From: Bacillota bacterium
GTDB lineage: Bacteria > Bacillota > Clostridia > Ch29
NCBI GenBank assembly: GCA_013540605.1
Contig: JABVCK010000003.1
Location: 62,001-126,000, forward strand
Direction: 5' to 3'
Length of the DNA: 64,000 nucleotides
A model generated the notes under the pieces. It saw only the letters and a program-made list of their open reading frames with translations, was not told where the DNA came from and searched no databases. Numbering within the stretch: the stretch's first letter is position 1; each line of letters begins with the position of its first letter. Of the stretch, positions 9,008-18,621 are shown piece after piece. The position numbers and the translations under genes are program-made.

Positions 9008-10336
9008 CTAGGGCTGGCCTCTCAGGCTGTCTATTTCGCTTTGGGCACGCTTCAGGGCTTCCTCCGGTGTTTCTTTCCCTAAAACAGCCTGCCTTATATG
9101 GGAGTTCAGTATATCTTCTATATATACCCAGTTATTCATCTTAGGTATTACTTTTATTGTATCCGGCTCAACAAGCGGAGCATAGCTCTCAACCTGATCT
9201 TTTCTCACCGGAATGACATTTCTTCTCCTAATCTCATTGGCGTCGAATCCCTGCACCAGATGGTTAAGAAATCTGATGCACATTTCTCTTTTCCCAGCAT
9301 CCCGCTGGACAAACAGCCCATAGGCGGCAACCCCTTCCGATACCGTTACGGGGATGCCTGTTTTTCCAATCGGGTACTCTGCAATCATGTATTCAAACCC
9401 TTTGCCTTCGTTTTTCATCAGCTCCAGTTTTCCTAAAGCCCACAGCCCTGCAGGGTGTACTGCTACGTTCCGTCTGGAAGCAAACGCCAGCCATGCTTCA
9501 TCCGGTGAACTTACACCGAAATCATCGGGTACGACTCCGTAGTCCCGGGCAAGGGCAACCAGTTTGTTTAACCCTGACAGCGCATCGGGTGTATTGATGG
9601 AATACCTGCCTTCCACATGGTCGTACAGCTCCCAGCCGTCCGAGAGCAGCAATCCGTACAGGTCTGTATAGCCGTTCTGAATAAAGGAATGAAAGCCATA
9701 TATATCTGTTTTGCCGTCACCATTGGTGTCTACGGTCAGCCGCTTCAGGGTCTCAACGAATTCGTCGTAGGTCCACCGTCCATCTGGCGGCGGCTCCACT
9801 TTCAGCTTGTTGAATATCTCCAGGTTCAGCAGCAATACCGGTGAAGCGCCATACAATGGGATGCCCCAGATTCTGTCCCTGTGGATGACCGCTTTAATTG
9901 CGTATTCCATATACTTGCTTCTGACCTCCGGGGTATAGTATTCGTCCAGGGCTTCCAGCAGCCCCGCTTCTGCGTATCCAAAGTTGGTACCCACCGGCGC
10001 AATATCCGGATATGTGCCTGTCTTAACGGCAAGATCCATCTGTATTGAACCCTGCTGCCAGTCCATTTTATGCAGTTCGATGAAAACTCCGGGATTTTTG
10101 CTCTCAAACTCCCTTATCTTTCCCCTTATCCATCCGTAACCGCTGCCCCCTTCCGGGTACGGTCTCGGATAATCCCATACGGTAATAACTCCTCTCCACT
10201 CCTCTTCTGGTTTATTCTTACGGTCTCTTGTTATTTCGATTTCGGTATTGTTCTCAATAACCCTGGGACCGATAATTAGAAATGCGATTATAAGCAGACA
10301 TAAAAAAAGAGTAAAAGGTTTAAATCTATTACCCAT
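9008..10336 (-). CDS. Extracellular sugar-type solute-binding protein, orphan
   Basis: This 442-residue protein belongs to solute-binding protein family 1 (MalE/UgpB-like), with ITVWDYPRPYPEGG near the N-terminus, a GTYPDIAPVG segment, and the DTNGDGKTDIYGF hinge motif near residue 205. The N-terminus is a membrane helix without a lipobox, so it is probably held as a signal-anchor rather than a lipoprotein. The ATG at 10336 follows GGAGG by 8 bases; an upstream TTG at 10351 has none. No permease or ATPase gene is next to it, so any transport partner must be elsewhere. It lies between murB and a PHP gene. Confidence 0.82.
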   Translation of the reverse strand: MGNRFKPFTLFLCLLIIAFLIIGPRVIENNTEIEITRDRKNKPEEEWRGVITVWDYPRPYPEGGSGYGWIRGKIREFESKNPGVFIELHKMDWQQGSIQMDLAVKTGTYPDIAPVGTNFGYAEAGLLEALDEYYTPEVRSKYMEYAIKAVIHRDRIWGIPLYGASPVLLLNLEIFNKLKVEPPPDGRWTYDEFVETLKRLTVDTNGDGKTDIYGFHSFIQNGYTDLYGLLLSDGWELYDHVEGRYSINTPDALSGLNKLVALARDYGVVPDDFGVSSPDEAWLAFASRRNVAVHPAGLWALGKLELMKNEGKGFEYMIAEYPIGKTGIPVTVSEGVAAYGLFVQRDAGKREMCIRFLNHLVQGFDANEIRRRNVIPVRKDQVESYAPLVEPDTIKVIPKMNNWVYIEDILNSHIRQAVLGKETPEEALKRAQSEIDSLRGQP

Positions 10337-10396
10337 TGACCTTACCTCCAAACCTTTTCACTCTATATATATTAATTCAGCTCTGCATATATACAG

Positions 10397-11122
10397 CTAG
10401 AATTCAACTTTCTTGCCCTTCCCACGGAGGAAAGCTCTTAACTTATGCAGGGAAGTATTGATGATCTGCTGCTCGGGTATCCCTGCCGTATCAATCAACT
10501 CAATAACCTTGCCGAATTCTCCGACCGCTGAAGCAAAATGGGCGTCGCTTCCGAGGCTTACCATTATACCCCTTTCTTTAGCCATAACAGCTATTTCCAG
10601 GCAGTTATCGTAACTGCCCTTCCTGCTTGTCACGAAGGAGCTGTTGTTTATCTCCAGCAGGGTCCCTGTGTTATATGCCGCCTCAACAACCCTCTCTTTA
10701 TCTATCGGATATGCGGGGTTGCCCGGGTGAACTATAACATCTACAAGGGGGTTTTCCATGGCCTTGATAATTGCGTTGGTATTATCCTCAATCCCATCCC
10801 CTCTGAAACATACGTCATGAAGCCCGGCCAGTACAATGTCCAGCCTCTTAAGATAATCATCGGGCATATCCAATTCCCCGCCGGGGTTCAGTATGTTTGC
10901 CTCTACGCCTCTGAGCACCAGAACTTCGTCTATTACTCTGGGTAAAGCCCTGAGGTTACCGAAGTGATATAGGTGGGGCCCTCCCGGCATTGCCGGTCCG
11001 TGATCAGCCATTACGATAGCCGCCAGCCCCTTTTCCCGGGCCGCATGCGCCATCTCTGCTATTGTGCTGTAAGCATGCCCGCTGGATATTGTATGGCAGT
11101 GCATATCCAATACCGCTTTCAT
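10397..11122 (-). CDS. PHP-domain phosphoesterase, second copy
   Basis: The 241-residue protein has the PHP motifs LDMHCHTISSGHAYS, MADHGPAMPG, GVEANIL, VIVHPGNPAYP and SLGSDAHFASAVG in the expected order. It belongs to the YcdX-like group of metal-dependent phosphoesterases with unknown substrate. The ATG overlaps the uvrC stop by one base (TAATG), so the two are co-translated. It is similar in length and motif order to the protein at 7156-7890, which suggests an old duplication around murB. Confidence 0.88.
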   Translation of the reverse strand: MKAVLDMHCHTISSGHAYSTIAEMAHAAREKGLAAIVMADHGPAMPGGPHLYHFGNLRALPRVIDEVLVLRGVEANILNPGGELDMPDDYLKRLDIVLAGLHDVCFRGDGIEDNTNAIIKAMENPLVDVIVHPGNPAYPIDKERVVEAAYNTGTLLEINNSSFVTSRKGSYDNCLEIAVMAKERGIMVSLGSDAHFASAVGEFGKVIELIDTAGIPEQQIINTSLHKLRAFLRGKGKKVEF

Positions 11123-12960
11123 TATCCTGTCACCCCTTGTCTGTGAAAGTAATTATATACCTCTTCTGCCGCCTTTATATTCATCCCCTTCACACCGGCC
11201 AGCGCCTCCACACCTGCCTCCTTGATTGCGTCGATGCTTCCGAAGTGCTTCAACAGGGCTTTCCTCCTCTTCTCCCCTATGCCGTCAATCTGGTCAAGCT
11301 GGGACCTGACCTGTCTTGTTCTCCTTAGCGTCCTGTGATAGGTTACAGCAAACCTGTGCGCTTCCTCCTGTATGGCGGCCACCAGTTGAAAGGCCTTCTT
11401 TGCATTGACCAGGGATATTTCCTCTCCGCCCTTTATTATACCTCTTGTCCTGTGGCGGTCGTCCTTAACCATACCGCAAACCTGAACCTTGATTCCCAGC
11501 TCTTCCAGTATCATCTCTGCCGCAGAAACCTGTCCCCTCCCTCCATCGATCAAAATAAGCTGGGGCAGCGCCTCTAAACCGTCATTGACAAATCTTCTAT
11601 AGCGGCGCCTGATGATTTCTCTTATGCTGCTATAATCATCGGGTCCTTGAACCATATTTATCCTATAGCGCCTGTAATCGCTTTTCTTGGGCTTGGCCTC
11701 TTCGAACACGACCATGGAGCCCACAGGGTCCATTCCCTGTATGTTGGATATGTCAAAGGCTTCGATTCTGAAGGGAAACTCCTCCAACCCCAGGGCTGTG
11801 TGCAGTTGATCAAGGGCGTCATACGCTTCTTCCCTTTCCCTTCTAAGCCTGTCACTGTAATTTTTGAGCACCTCGGCAGCATTTTCTGCAGCCATATTCA
11901 CTATTTTCTTCTTATCGCCCTTTAAAGGCACCTTGATTTTCACGCTGCTGCCCTTCTTTTGTCTCAGCCATTGCTCAATAATCAGGGCTTCATCTATGCT
12001 GTTTTGGACCAGGATTTCCTCCGGAACAAAGGCGGTGGCGGAATAAAACCTTTTCACAAACTCAGCCATCAGTTCCTCAGCTTTAATTCCGTCAATTTCC
12101 TCAAGGAAGTAATGCTCTCCCCCCAGCAGTTTGCCGTTTCTGATAAAGAAAACCTGGACGCATGCCCCGTCGCCGTCCCTGGCAAACGCAATCACGTCCT
12201 GGTCCTCCATGCTTGCTGTTATTACCCTTTGCTTTTCAGCAATGGAACGCACCGATGAAATCTGGTCCCTCAGGCGCGCCGCCTTTTCAAAGTCAAGGTT
12301 ATGGGAGGCTTTTTTCATCTCTTCCTCCAGGGCTTGAACGAGTTGCCCGAGCCTGTTGCCAAGGAACAGGCATATCTGCTTTATCATATCCCTGTATTCA
12401 TCCCTGTCAACGTTCCCTTGACAGGGTGCCAGGCACTTTCCTATATGAAAATTCAAACATGGCCTGTCAACCGTACGGCTGCCGCTGACGTTCCTGGTGC
12501 ATGTCCTGATGGGAAAAAGCCTGTTTATTGCTTCTATTGTCTGCTTTATCGCATAGCTGTTCCTATAGGGTCCGAAATACCTTGACCCGTTTTTTTTCAT
12601 GTCCCGGGCTATTATTATCCTGGGATAATCCTCTTCCATGGTCACCCTGATATAGGGGTAGTGCTTGTCATCCTTGAGCAGTATATTGTATTTGGGCCTG
12701 TGTTTTTTTATCATGTTGCATTCAAGTATAAGCGCTTCCAACTCGGTCGCTGTGATCATGTATTCAATATCCTCTATCTGGCTGACCAGCGAACGGGTTT
12801 TCATATCCATGGACCTGCTGCTCTGAAAATACTGCCTGACCCGCTTTTTCAGGTTTTTTGCCTTGCCTACGTATAGAATTGTATCCCTATCATCCTTCAT
12901 AATGTATATCCCCGGCTGGCCGGGAAGCTTATCCAGAATACCGGCTATTTTTTCGTTCAA
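11122..12960 (-). CDS. uvrC: Excinuclease ABC subunit C
   Basis: UvrC (612 residues) makes both incisions in nucleotide excision repair after UvrAB loading. It has an N-terminal GIY-YIG nuclease (PGIYIMKD to LYVGKAKNLKKRV, residues 14-45), a UVR interaction motif near 205-235, the RNase H-like second nuclease (IEAFDISNIQG near 396; LILIDGGRGQVSAA near 465) and C-terminal helix-hairpin-helix repeats (IDGIGEKRRKALLKHFGS). The start is TTG (12958-12960), 6 bases after GAGGTG. It is split from uvrAB by about 10 kb, as is common in Firmicutes. Confidence 0.95.
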   Translation of the reverse strand: MNEKIAGILDKLPGQPGIYIMKDDRDTILYVGKAKNLKKRVRQYFQSSRSMDMKTRSLVSQIEDIEYMITATELEALILECNMIKKHRPKYNILLKDDKHYPYIRVTMEEDYPRIIIARDMKKNGSRYFGPYRNSYAIKQTIEAINRLFPIRTCTRNVSGSRTVDRPCLNFHIGKCLAPCQGNVDRDEYRDMIKQICLFLGNRLGQLVQALEEEMKKASHNLDFEKAARLRDQISSVRSIAEKQRVITASMEDQDVIAFARDGDGACVQVFFIRNGKLLGGEHYFLEEIDGIKAEELMAEFVKRFYSATAFVPEEILVQNSIDEALIIEQWLRQKKGSSVKIKVPLKGDKKKIVNMAAENAAEVLKNYSDRLRREREEAYDALDQLHTALGLEEFPFRIEAFDISNIQGMDPVGSMVVFEEAKPKKSDYRRYRINMVQGPDDYSSIREIIRRRYRRFVNDGLEALPQLILIDGGRGQVSAAEMILEELGIKVQVCGMVKDDRHRTRGIIKGGEEISLVNAKKAFQLVAAIQEEAHRFAVTYHRTLRRTRQVRSQLDQIDGIGEKRRKALLKHFGSIDAIKEAGVEALAGVKGMNIKAAEEVYNYFHRQGVTG

Positions 12961-13010
12961 TCATATCACCTCTGATGCAGTATCCATGCGTTTCCGCAGC
13001 TATATTCCTG

Positions 13011-13039
13011 TTGTATTAACATCCCTCATAATGTATTAT
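13011..13039 (+). promoter_or_regulatory. Promoter of the ECF S-component gene
   Basis: TTGTAT and TATTAT are separated by 17 bases, giving a start near 13046 and a leader of about 32 bases ending in AGGGGGA. The leader is too short for a THF riboswitch. Confidence 0.6.
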
Positions 13040-13077
13040 AGTATAAAGACAATAAAAAACACAGGGGGACATTAACT

Positions 13078-13620
13078 ATGAAAATTTCTACCAAACAGCT
13101 GGTTTTTATGGCGCTTCTTACATCCATAAGCATCATACTTACACGGGTTGCCAGCCTCAGGATCAGTTTTGCCGGTGTTGAAGGAATCAGAATCGGTCTG
13201 GGCGACCTTCCTATAATAATGTCAGGGATGATGCTCGGCCCGCTTTCAGGAGGCCTCGTCGGGGCGGTCAGCGATATCATAGGCTACTTCATAAATCCCA
13301 TGGGCGCCTATATGCCCCACTTCACCTTCGTAAAAGCCCTTACCGGAATTATTCCCGGCATCATGATAGCAATCAACGGCAAAGGCTATAAAAACCCTTT
13401 ATATCTAGGCTGGATAGTGTTCATAACCCAACTGGTAACCTCAACCATACTGACCCCTTATTTTTTGCAGGTAATATTCGGTATACCCATGAAAGTAACG
13501 ATACTGCCCCGGGCTATGGCGCTGATTATGTATACCTTCGCCTTTCCATTCATAATGCACACCCTGTTAAACCGTATGAGCCTCATGAATTTCTGTAGAA
13601 ACACCCTATCTGCAAAATAA
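13078..13620 (+). CDS. ECF transporter S component, folate-type
   Basis: This 180-residue integral membrane protein has about five to six hydrophobic helices. The N-terminal pattern (LVFMALLTSISIILTR) and the GLGDLPIIMSGMMLGPLSGG segment near residue 42 are typical of the FolT family of substrate-binding ECF subunits, which pair with a shared EcfT/EcfAA' module encoded elsewhere. Folate is the likely ligand by family, but the specificity is inferred. The gene is monocistronic, with its own promoter and strong terminator, and is divergent from uvrC. A folate-cycle gene (5-formyl-THF cyclo-ligase) lies 20 kb away. Confidence 0.78.
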   Translation: MKISTKQLVFMALLTSISIILTRVASLRISFAGVEGIRIGLGDLPIIMSGMMLGPLSGGLVGAVSDIIGYFINPMGAYMPHFTFVKALTGIIPGIMIAINGKGYKNPLYLGWIVFITQLVTSTILTPYFLQVIFGIPMKVTILPRAMALIMYTFAFPFIMHTLLNRMSLMNFCRNTLSAK

Positions 13621-13625
13621 ATCCG

Positions 13626-13651
13626 AGACCTGCCGGACGGCAGGTCTTTTT
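13626..13651 (+). terminator. Rho-independent terminator
   Basis: A perfect 9-bp stem (AGACCTGCC/GGCAGGTCT) with a 4-base loop is followed by TTTT, 6 bases after the S-component stop. Confidence 0.9.
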
Positions 13652-13724
13652 ATCGATTCCCTTCAATATCGCGTATACCTTACCAGTTTATGGGCATAAT
13701 CGGAATGGGAAAGGAGAATGCGAT

Positions 13725-14276
13725 ATGTCTAAAAAAACCATTCTGATTGCCATTATCATGCTTTTATTGGCCTCTACCGGTATAAGCGCAGAGGGTCTCG
13801 GGGAAACGATAGAAATTTTCAGGGGCAACATCAGGATCGTTGTGGATAACACGGAGGTTTCCCTTGAGGAGGAACCCTTCATCCACAATGACAGGGTCTA
13901 TGTCCCCCTGCGTTTTGTAAGCAGCGTCCTCGGTAAAGACGTGGACTGGGTACCCGAAGCCAGGGCCGTAATAATCAGCAGCGCCGGCCATTACCGGCCC
14001 CTGGGAGAATGCAGGCCTGACCTCGGGGAGATATTTGTATACGGTGAAGTAAAACGCGTCAGCTATGAAAACTTTTCTGTAGAGATTGAGCAGCACTTTG
14101 ATGACAACAGTATTGAAATAGAAAACCCCCTTTCGTTCAGACAGGATGCCGTCATTGTGTTTCAAGGCGGTTCGGGCAGTGAAAACCTTCATTTCTACCA
14201 GCTCCGTCCCGGAGACACGGGGGGATTCATTCTGAACAGCAGCGGCCAGGTCCGGGGAGCGGTCATAGGGCGGTGA
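13725..14276 (+). CDS. Secreted stalk-domain (Cu-amine-oxidase-N-like) protein
   Basis: The 183-residue protein starts with a signal peptide (KK then a hydrophobic stretch ending near ISA-EG, residue ~22). Residues ~35-85 form one copper-amine-oxidase N-terminal stalk repeat, with the familiar RVYVPLRFVSSVLGKDVDW and an AVIIS ending. The C-terminal ~95 residues form a beta-rich domain I do not recognise. Such stalk domains are common in secreted clostridial proteins and probably bind wall or surface partners. It runs towards the M6 protease gene, and the two coding regions overlap tail to tail by 14 bases. Confidence 0.75.
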   Translation: MSKKTILIAIIMLLLASTGISAEGLGETIEIFRGNIRIVVDNTEVSLEEEPFIHNDRVYVPLRFVSSVLGKDVDWVPEARAVIISSAGHYRPLGECRPDLGEIFVYGEVKRVSYENFSVEIEQHFDDNSIEIENPLSFRQDAVIVFQGGSGSENLHFYQLRPGDTGGFILNSSGQVRGAVIGR

Positions 14277-17200
14277 GCAGATCCAGTACCCGCTTGATAA
14301 ATACAATGGCCTCAGCCCTGGAGGCCTCTCCCCTTGGTACCAGATGAACGGGACGCCTGCCCTGGATTATTCCCTTACCCACCGCAAAGGCGAAGGGCAG
14401 CCTGGCATATTCGGAAATATCGTTCATATCATCGAACCCACGCAGGATTTCTTCAGCCGGGTCCCCGGATACTCTAGTATCAAACCCCTTCTGCTCCAGC
14501 GCCCGAACTATCATTGTTACAATCTCCTGCCTTGTTATTGCAGCGTCGGGCCTGAACACAACATCCTCACTGATAATGTTTGAACTCAAAGCACTTGCTA
14601 ACTCGTTATTATACCAGCTTTCCGCCTCAACATCTTCGAAGGGAAGCCCCCTTTCATCGTACCTGCCCTTCAGTTCCAGCACCCTCACCAGCAGTGCTGT
14701 AAATTCAGCCCTGGTTATTGCGGCATCGGGCTGGAATTCGGTATCGCTCTTGCCCTTTGCTATATGCCTTGCCGCCATTATTTCTATATCATCCTTCGCC
14801 CAGTGGTTAGCAATATCTGCAAAGGTCTTCCTGAATTCCGCAACCGCATAGCAGCTAAAGTGTATAGCGGCAAAAGTAATGGTGCTGTCTTCGGCATTAT
14901 ATCTGCCGCCGACGTACTCCCATTGGTCGGCCGCTTCATTGTAATAATAAGCACCCAACCTATTGATGTCTATTTCGTTCAGGTCAATACCTTCAATGGA
15001 TATTGCAACCATAACCGGCGGGTCAAATTCCTTTACTGCCTCAATCTTATCTCCCGTCACCGTTTCAAGCCTCAGCTCAAACGCAAGGTTGTCAACTATA
15101 TACATATCCTGACCACCGTCGACAGCGTCATACCCCGTCTTTTCCCTGAGCTCTTCTTTATCCAAAGGCTGAACCGTGAGCCTCAGCACCGCTTCATCCC
15201 CCATTTCTTCCAGAACACTGACATTAACCGACAGAGGATGGAACACTGTACTGGTTCTGCCCGCTGTAACTTTTAGCGATTTCTGCCGTTCATTCAGTTT
15301 TTTAAATACTTCGGCCTCGATGGCCATTACCTGCTGCTCCAAATACGCCGGTATATCTACATGGATTTGGTATACGGCCGGGTCTGTGAGTTGGTCATTT
15401 ATACTATCAATGCTCACGTGGATACCGGGCTCGGGCAGCGGACTGAGGCCTCTGCCGCTTCTTCTTTTACCTCCGCCTCCTTCTTCTCCCTCTTCTTCTT
15501 CAATGGGAAGATCATCCACGGTGAAGGTCAGAGTCTTAATGTCCCCTGCCAGAGTCGTTCCAGCGGCAGCTACCCTGACCTTTAACGTTACATTACCGCT
15601 CAAGTCAGGAAGGTTTCCATCGTATCTTGTCCAGGTACTGCCGTCGGTGCTGAATTCCATAGTATTATCCATACCCGTTACTGTGTTTGCGTCGTCATCC
15701 CCAATTACCCCGGGCTCAGCAGGCCCGGAAAGTATATCTATCACCTGTACCTGCCCTGCAGGAATTCTGAAGTCAGCCTTCAGCCTTACCAGAATATCGT
15801 TCTGCGATGTTATAGCCTGGATTTCAGCAGAAGTCAACTCCTGGCTATCCGCAGACACAGCGGTATAGCTTGCTCCGCCGTTCAGACTGTATTCCATATT
15901 TGTTGCGGTGCCCATCAATCTGTCTGCGTTAGGCCCGTCGAAACTGAATTCTACATTGGGTGCGGCGGGTGAAGGTTCTACGGTGGCGGGGATAACTATA
16001 TCCGCTTCAAGGTCATAATACCTTCCGATATCCACCTGTTCCTTGGTAACTATAACCGGTACAACCACATCGGTATCGTAATCCTCTGTGCTGTTCCCCA
16101 CCAACTCGATTCTTAGAACCCTGTCATCCATTCTTGCTACATTGCCCTGTCTAACACCCTCCGGCAGCCTGGATAAGTCCAGCCTAACCGTTGCCCTGTT
16201 GTAAGCCCCGTCATACCTGAACACCCCGTTTGAAAGGTTGATTTCTATCAACCCGCCGTCTTCGCTGCCCTCAATAACCCCTAAAATCTCTGCTTCAATT
16301 GTAGGCACCCCTAGGGTATACGCTGTAATCTCATCGCTCCAGTCACTTAAACTGTTCTCGCCTGTATTCACTGCCCTCACCCTGTAGGTATGCCTGGTAA
16401 AGCCGGACAGGCCGCTGTGAATATACTCATTCACCGGACAGGTTTTTTCTGCCCCGTCCACCATAACGATGTAGCCTGTCGCCCCGTCCACTTCATCCCA
16501 AGTAACGGTTATCCGGTCTGCTGCCGATGCATAGGCGGACAGGTTCGCGGGAACGCGCAAGGTATTCCCGCTGCATGTCGCAAAGCTTCTCCGATCACTC
16601 CATATAATATTTCCGGGATCATCCGTATCACCCGAACCATTTACCGCCGCCACCCGCCAGTAGTATGTTGAGGAATTTGAAAGCTGCCCGGGTGATAACT
16701 TGTAGGTATAACCCTTTCCCCAATAAACCAGGCTGTCGCTGTTGTTTTCTATAGTGTACTCCCGGGTCTCTGCTTCACCGAAGTCTGCGTCGCCGGATAC
16801 CTGCAGAATATAGGACTCTGCCTTATACACAATGTTCCAGGAGAATTCCGGTGTGGTATCGGCAATGATGCCGTCAGAGGGGGCTTTAAGTACAGGCTTA
16901 GCATCCGGGACTTCTTTCATGACCAGGAAATATGCATACGCCATACTGCCCGAAACGCTGATATTCTTTAATTCCACATAGGTAAACTTTCCATCTATAT
17001 TGCTCGAGTTAAACCCATGGGGCACCCCAACAAAATTGTAGTTTTCCGCTCCGCCTGGAAACGGGTCCCCTGCATCCCCGGTGTTTTCCAGGTACCACAG
17101 GTCCCATTTGCCATCCGCCTGCTCCAATTCGATGCCCAGACGGTTTTCATAGGCGTTGACTTTGTTGAAGGGTATAGTCTCATCGATCCAGGCGCTGTCC

Positions 17201-18360
17201 ACATGCCATACAAGGATACCCTCCCCGGGAAGCCCCGCATCGTATCCGATTTTTCTCCTGTATTCCACCAGAAAGTATTCGCCGCACGAGGTGTTTCCTT
17301 TAGGCCAAAGCCTGCGAACACTACTGTACCCATCGGTATTCGCGATCGTCCTTTGTGTTGAAGTATCGGAGCTAGTGTCTATCGGCTCAACCCACCCCAT
17401 ATACTCCCTGCTCCAGGCCGACAGGTTTGCCGGGCAGCTCCCCGGCCTGTCCCCGGGAAGATGGTTCCACGCGCCGAAGCCCATCACGTCCCAGCTTCCA
17501 ACCCCAAAGGTATAACCGTTCGCAAAGCCGTCGGCATCATACAGGTCAGGCAGCCCTATATCATGACCAAACTCGTGGGCCAATACTCCCAGGGGCGAAG
17601 ACTCCGCTATCATCGTATAGCTCTTTGCAGTCTTCCCGGACTGTGTCACCTGTCCTTCCTCTCCTATTTTCCAGTGATGGGACCATATCAGGTCCGGATT
17701 GTTAACATCCTCCTGCCCATCACCGGCGTGTATTATGATGATGTGGTCAATAATGCCGTCCGAATTCGTATCGAAAGGCGCGAAGTCAAATCCGGTGCCG
17801 TCAAGCAGCAGCACCGCTTCCCTTGCCAGTTCGTATATATTCCCATTGGCATCGTCAATACCGCCTCCGTCTTCTCCGTAGTATTTCATGCTGTGGCTGC
17901 TCCGTACCGGGTCTACTACAGTAGCGCTGATGGACATCCCCCTGGCCCCTTCTGAATACTTCGAATTTTTTTCATAGTAGTCTTTAAGGTCTTTGGCAAT
18001 GGCTTCAAAATACCGGACACCGTGTTCATCATCAAAACCGGTATCAATGAAATACACCGGGATTATCAGCAGCTTCTCCACCGCCCCCGGCGCCGGTATC
18101 GCCTGCCTGTCCGGCACTGAGAATTTTTCTGGAGAAAATACCGCATCTTGCGGCTGTGGCGGCAGTTCACCTCCCTTCCTGTCTTTACTGTAAACGCCGG
18201 GATAGGTATTGGGATTTGGCGGCGCGCTTTGTATGCCGGTTAATGCGTTGTCAGTCTTACAGCCGCCTCCTTCTACCAAACCCCACCAAGGATTTTGAGC
18301 GAATACCAGGGAGTAAATCAAAAATAATGAAATAATAACCCTGTTCATGCGGATTTTCAA
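14263..18360 (-). CDS. Secreted M6-type metalloprotease with SLH repeats
   Basis: This is a surface protease of about 1365 residues. A signal peptide (MNRVIISLFLIYSLVFA) leads into an immune-inhibitor-A-like M6 peptidase domain with the zinc motif HEFGHDIGLPDLYD near residue 268. Fibronectin-III-like domains follow (~490-690), then low-homology beta regions, an acidic/Gly linker (EEEEGEEGGGG) and three S-layer-homology repeats (from ~1180, e.g. FADIANHWAKDDIEIMAARHI), which bind pyruvylated wall polymer. The csaB gene at 56155 could supply that pyruvylation. An open frame to 18381 exists; the TTG at 18360, 6 bases from GGAGGG, is a better start, with ATG at 18348 the alternative. Confidence 0.88.
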   Translation of the reverse strand: MKIRMNRVIISLFLIYSLVFAQNPWWGLVEGGGCKTDNALTGIQSAPPNPNTYPGVYSKDRKGGELPPQPQDAVFSPEKFSVPDRQAIPAPGAVEKLLIIPVYFIDTGFDDEHGVRYFEAIAKDLKDYYEKNSKYSEGARGMSISATVVDPVRSSHSMKYYGEDGGGIDDANGNIYELAREAVLLLDGTGFDFAPFDTNSDGIIDHIIIIHAGDGQEDVNNPDLIWSHHWKIGEEGQVTQSGKTAKSYTMIAESSPLGVLAHEFGHDIGLPDLYDADGFANGYTFGVGSWDVMGFGAWNHLPGDRPGSCPANLSAWSREYMGWVEPIDTSSDTSTQRTIANTDGYSSVRRLWPKGNTSCGEYFLVEYRRKIGYDAGLPGEGILVWHVDSAWIDETIPFNKVNAYENRLGIELEQADGKWDLWYLENTGDAGDPFPGGAENYNFVGVPHGFNSSNIDGKFTYVELKNISVSGSMAYAYFLVMKEVPDAKPVLKAPSDGIIADTTPEFSWNIVYKAESYILQVSGDADFGEAETREYTIENNSDSLVYWGKGYTYKLSPGQLSNSSTYYWRVAAVNGSGDTDDPGNIIWSDRRSFATCSGNTLRVPANLSAYASAADRITVTWDEVDGATGYIVMVDGAEKTCPVNEYIHSGLSGFTRHTYRVRAVNTGENSLSDWSDEITAYTLGVPTIEAEILGVIEGSEDGGLIEINLSNGVFRYDGAYNRATVRLDLSRLPEGVRQGNVARMDDRVLRIELVGNSTEDYDTDVVVPVIVTKEQVDIGRYYDLEADIVIPATVEPSPAAPNVEFSFDGPNADRLMGTATNMEYSLNGGASYTAVSADSQELTSAEIQAITSQNDILVRLKADFRIPAGQVQVIDILSGPAEPGVIGDDDANTVTGMDNTMEFSTDGSTWTRYDGNLPDLSGNVTLKVRVAAAGTTLAGDIKTLTFTVDDLPIEEEEGEEGGGGKRRSGRGLSPLPEPGIHVSIDSINDQLTDPAVYQIHVDIPAYLEQQVMAIEAEVFKKLNERQKSLKVTAGRTSTVFHPLSVNVSVLEEMGDEAVLRLTVQPLDKEELREKTGYDAVDGGQDMYIVDNLAFELRLETVTGDKIEAVKEFDPPVMVAISIEGIDLNEIDINRLGAYYYNEAADQWEYVGGRYNAEDSTITFAAIHFSCYAVAEFRKTFADIANHWAKDDIEIMAARHIAKGKSDTEFQPDAAITRAEFTALLVRVLELKGRYDERGLPFEDVEAESWYNNELASALSSNIISEDVVFRPDAAITRQEIVTMIVRALEQKGFDTRVSGDPAEEILRGFDDMNDISEYARLPFAFAVGKGIIQGRRPVHLVPRGEASRAEAIVFIKRVLDLLTAL

Positions 18361-18563
18361 TTCTTTCCCTCCCTCTTGCACTTGCCTGCGTTAATGGTCA
18401 AGCCTTGAGGTCCTATTCTCTCAACAGCCAAGCCTTTGATTATTTTCAACCGGTAATTCCGGAAGTTTTGACATTATTTGTTTCTACATCAGCATATATT
18501 TTCCCTCTTTTTACCTTAATACCTATTATATTTCATATTTTGACAATTATCGCAAATAAAAGA

Positions 18564-18589
18564 GGTTTACCCGTCGAAACAGGTAAACC
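18564..18589 (-). terminator. Hairpin below the hsdR relic
   Basis: GGTTTACC and GGTAAACC form an 8-bp inverted repeat around a 10-base loop. On the minus strand it is followed by TCTTTTATTT, which fits a terminator for leftward transcription from the restriction locus. Confidence 0.6.
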
Positions 18590-18621
18590 CGTTGGTCTAT
18601 GATACAATGAGCGTGTAATAC

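Noticed and set aside
12961-13077. THF riboswitch before the folate-type S component
   Set aside because: The leader from the predicted start is only about 32 bases, and no THF-riboswitch core was found upstream.
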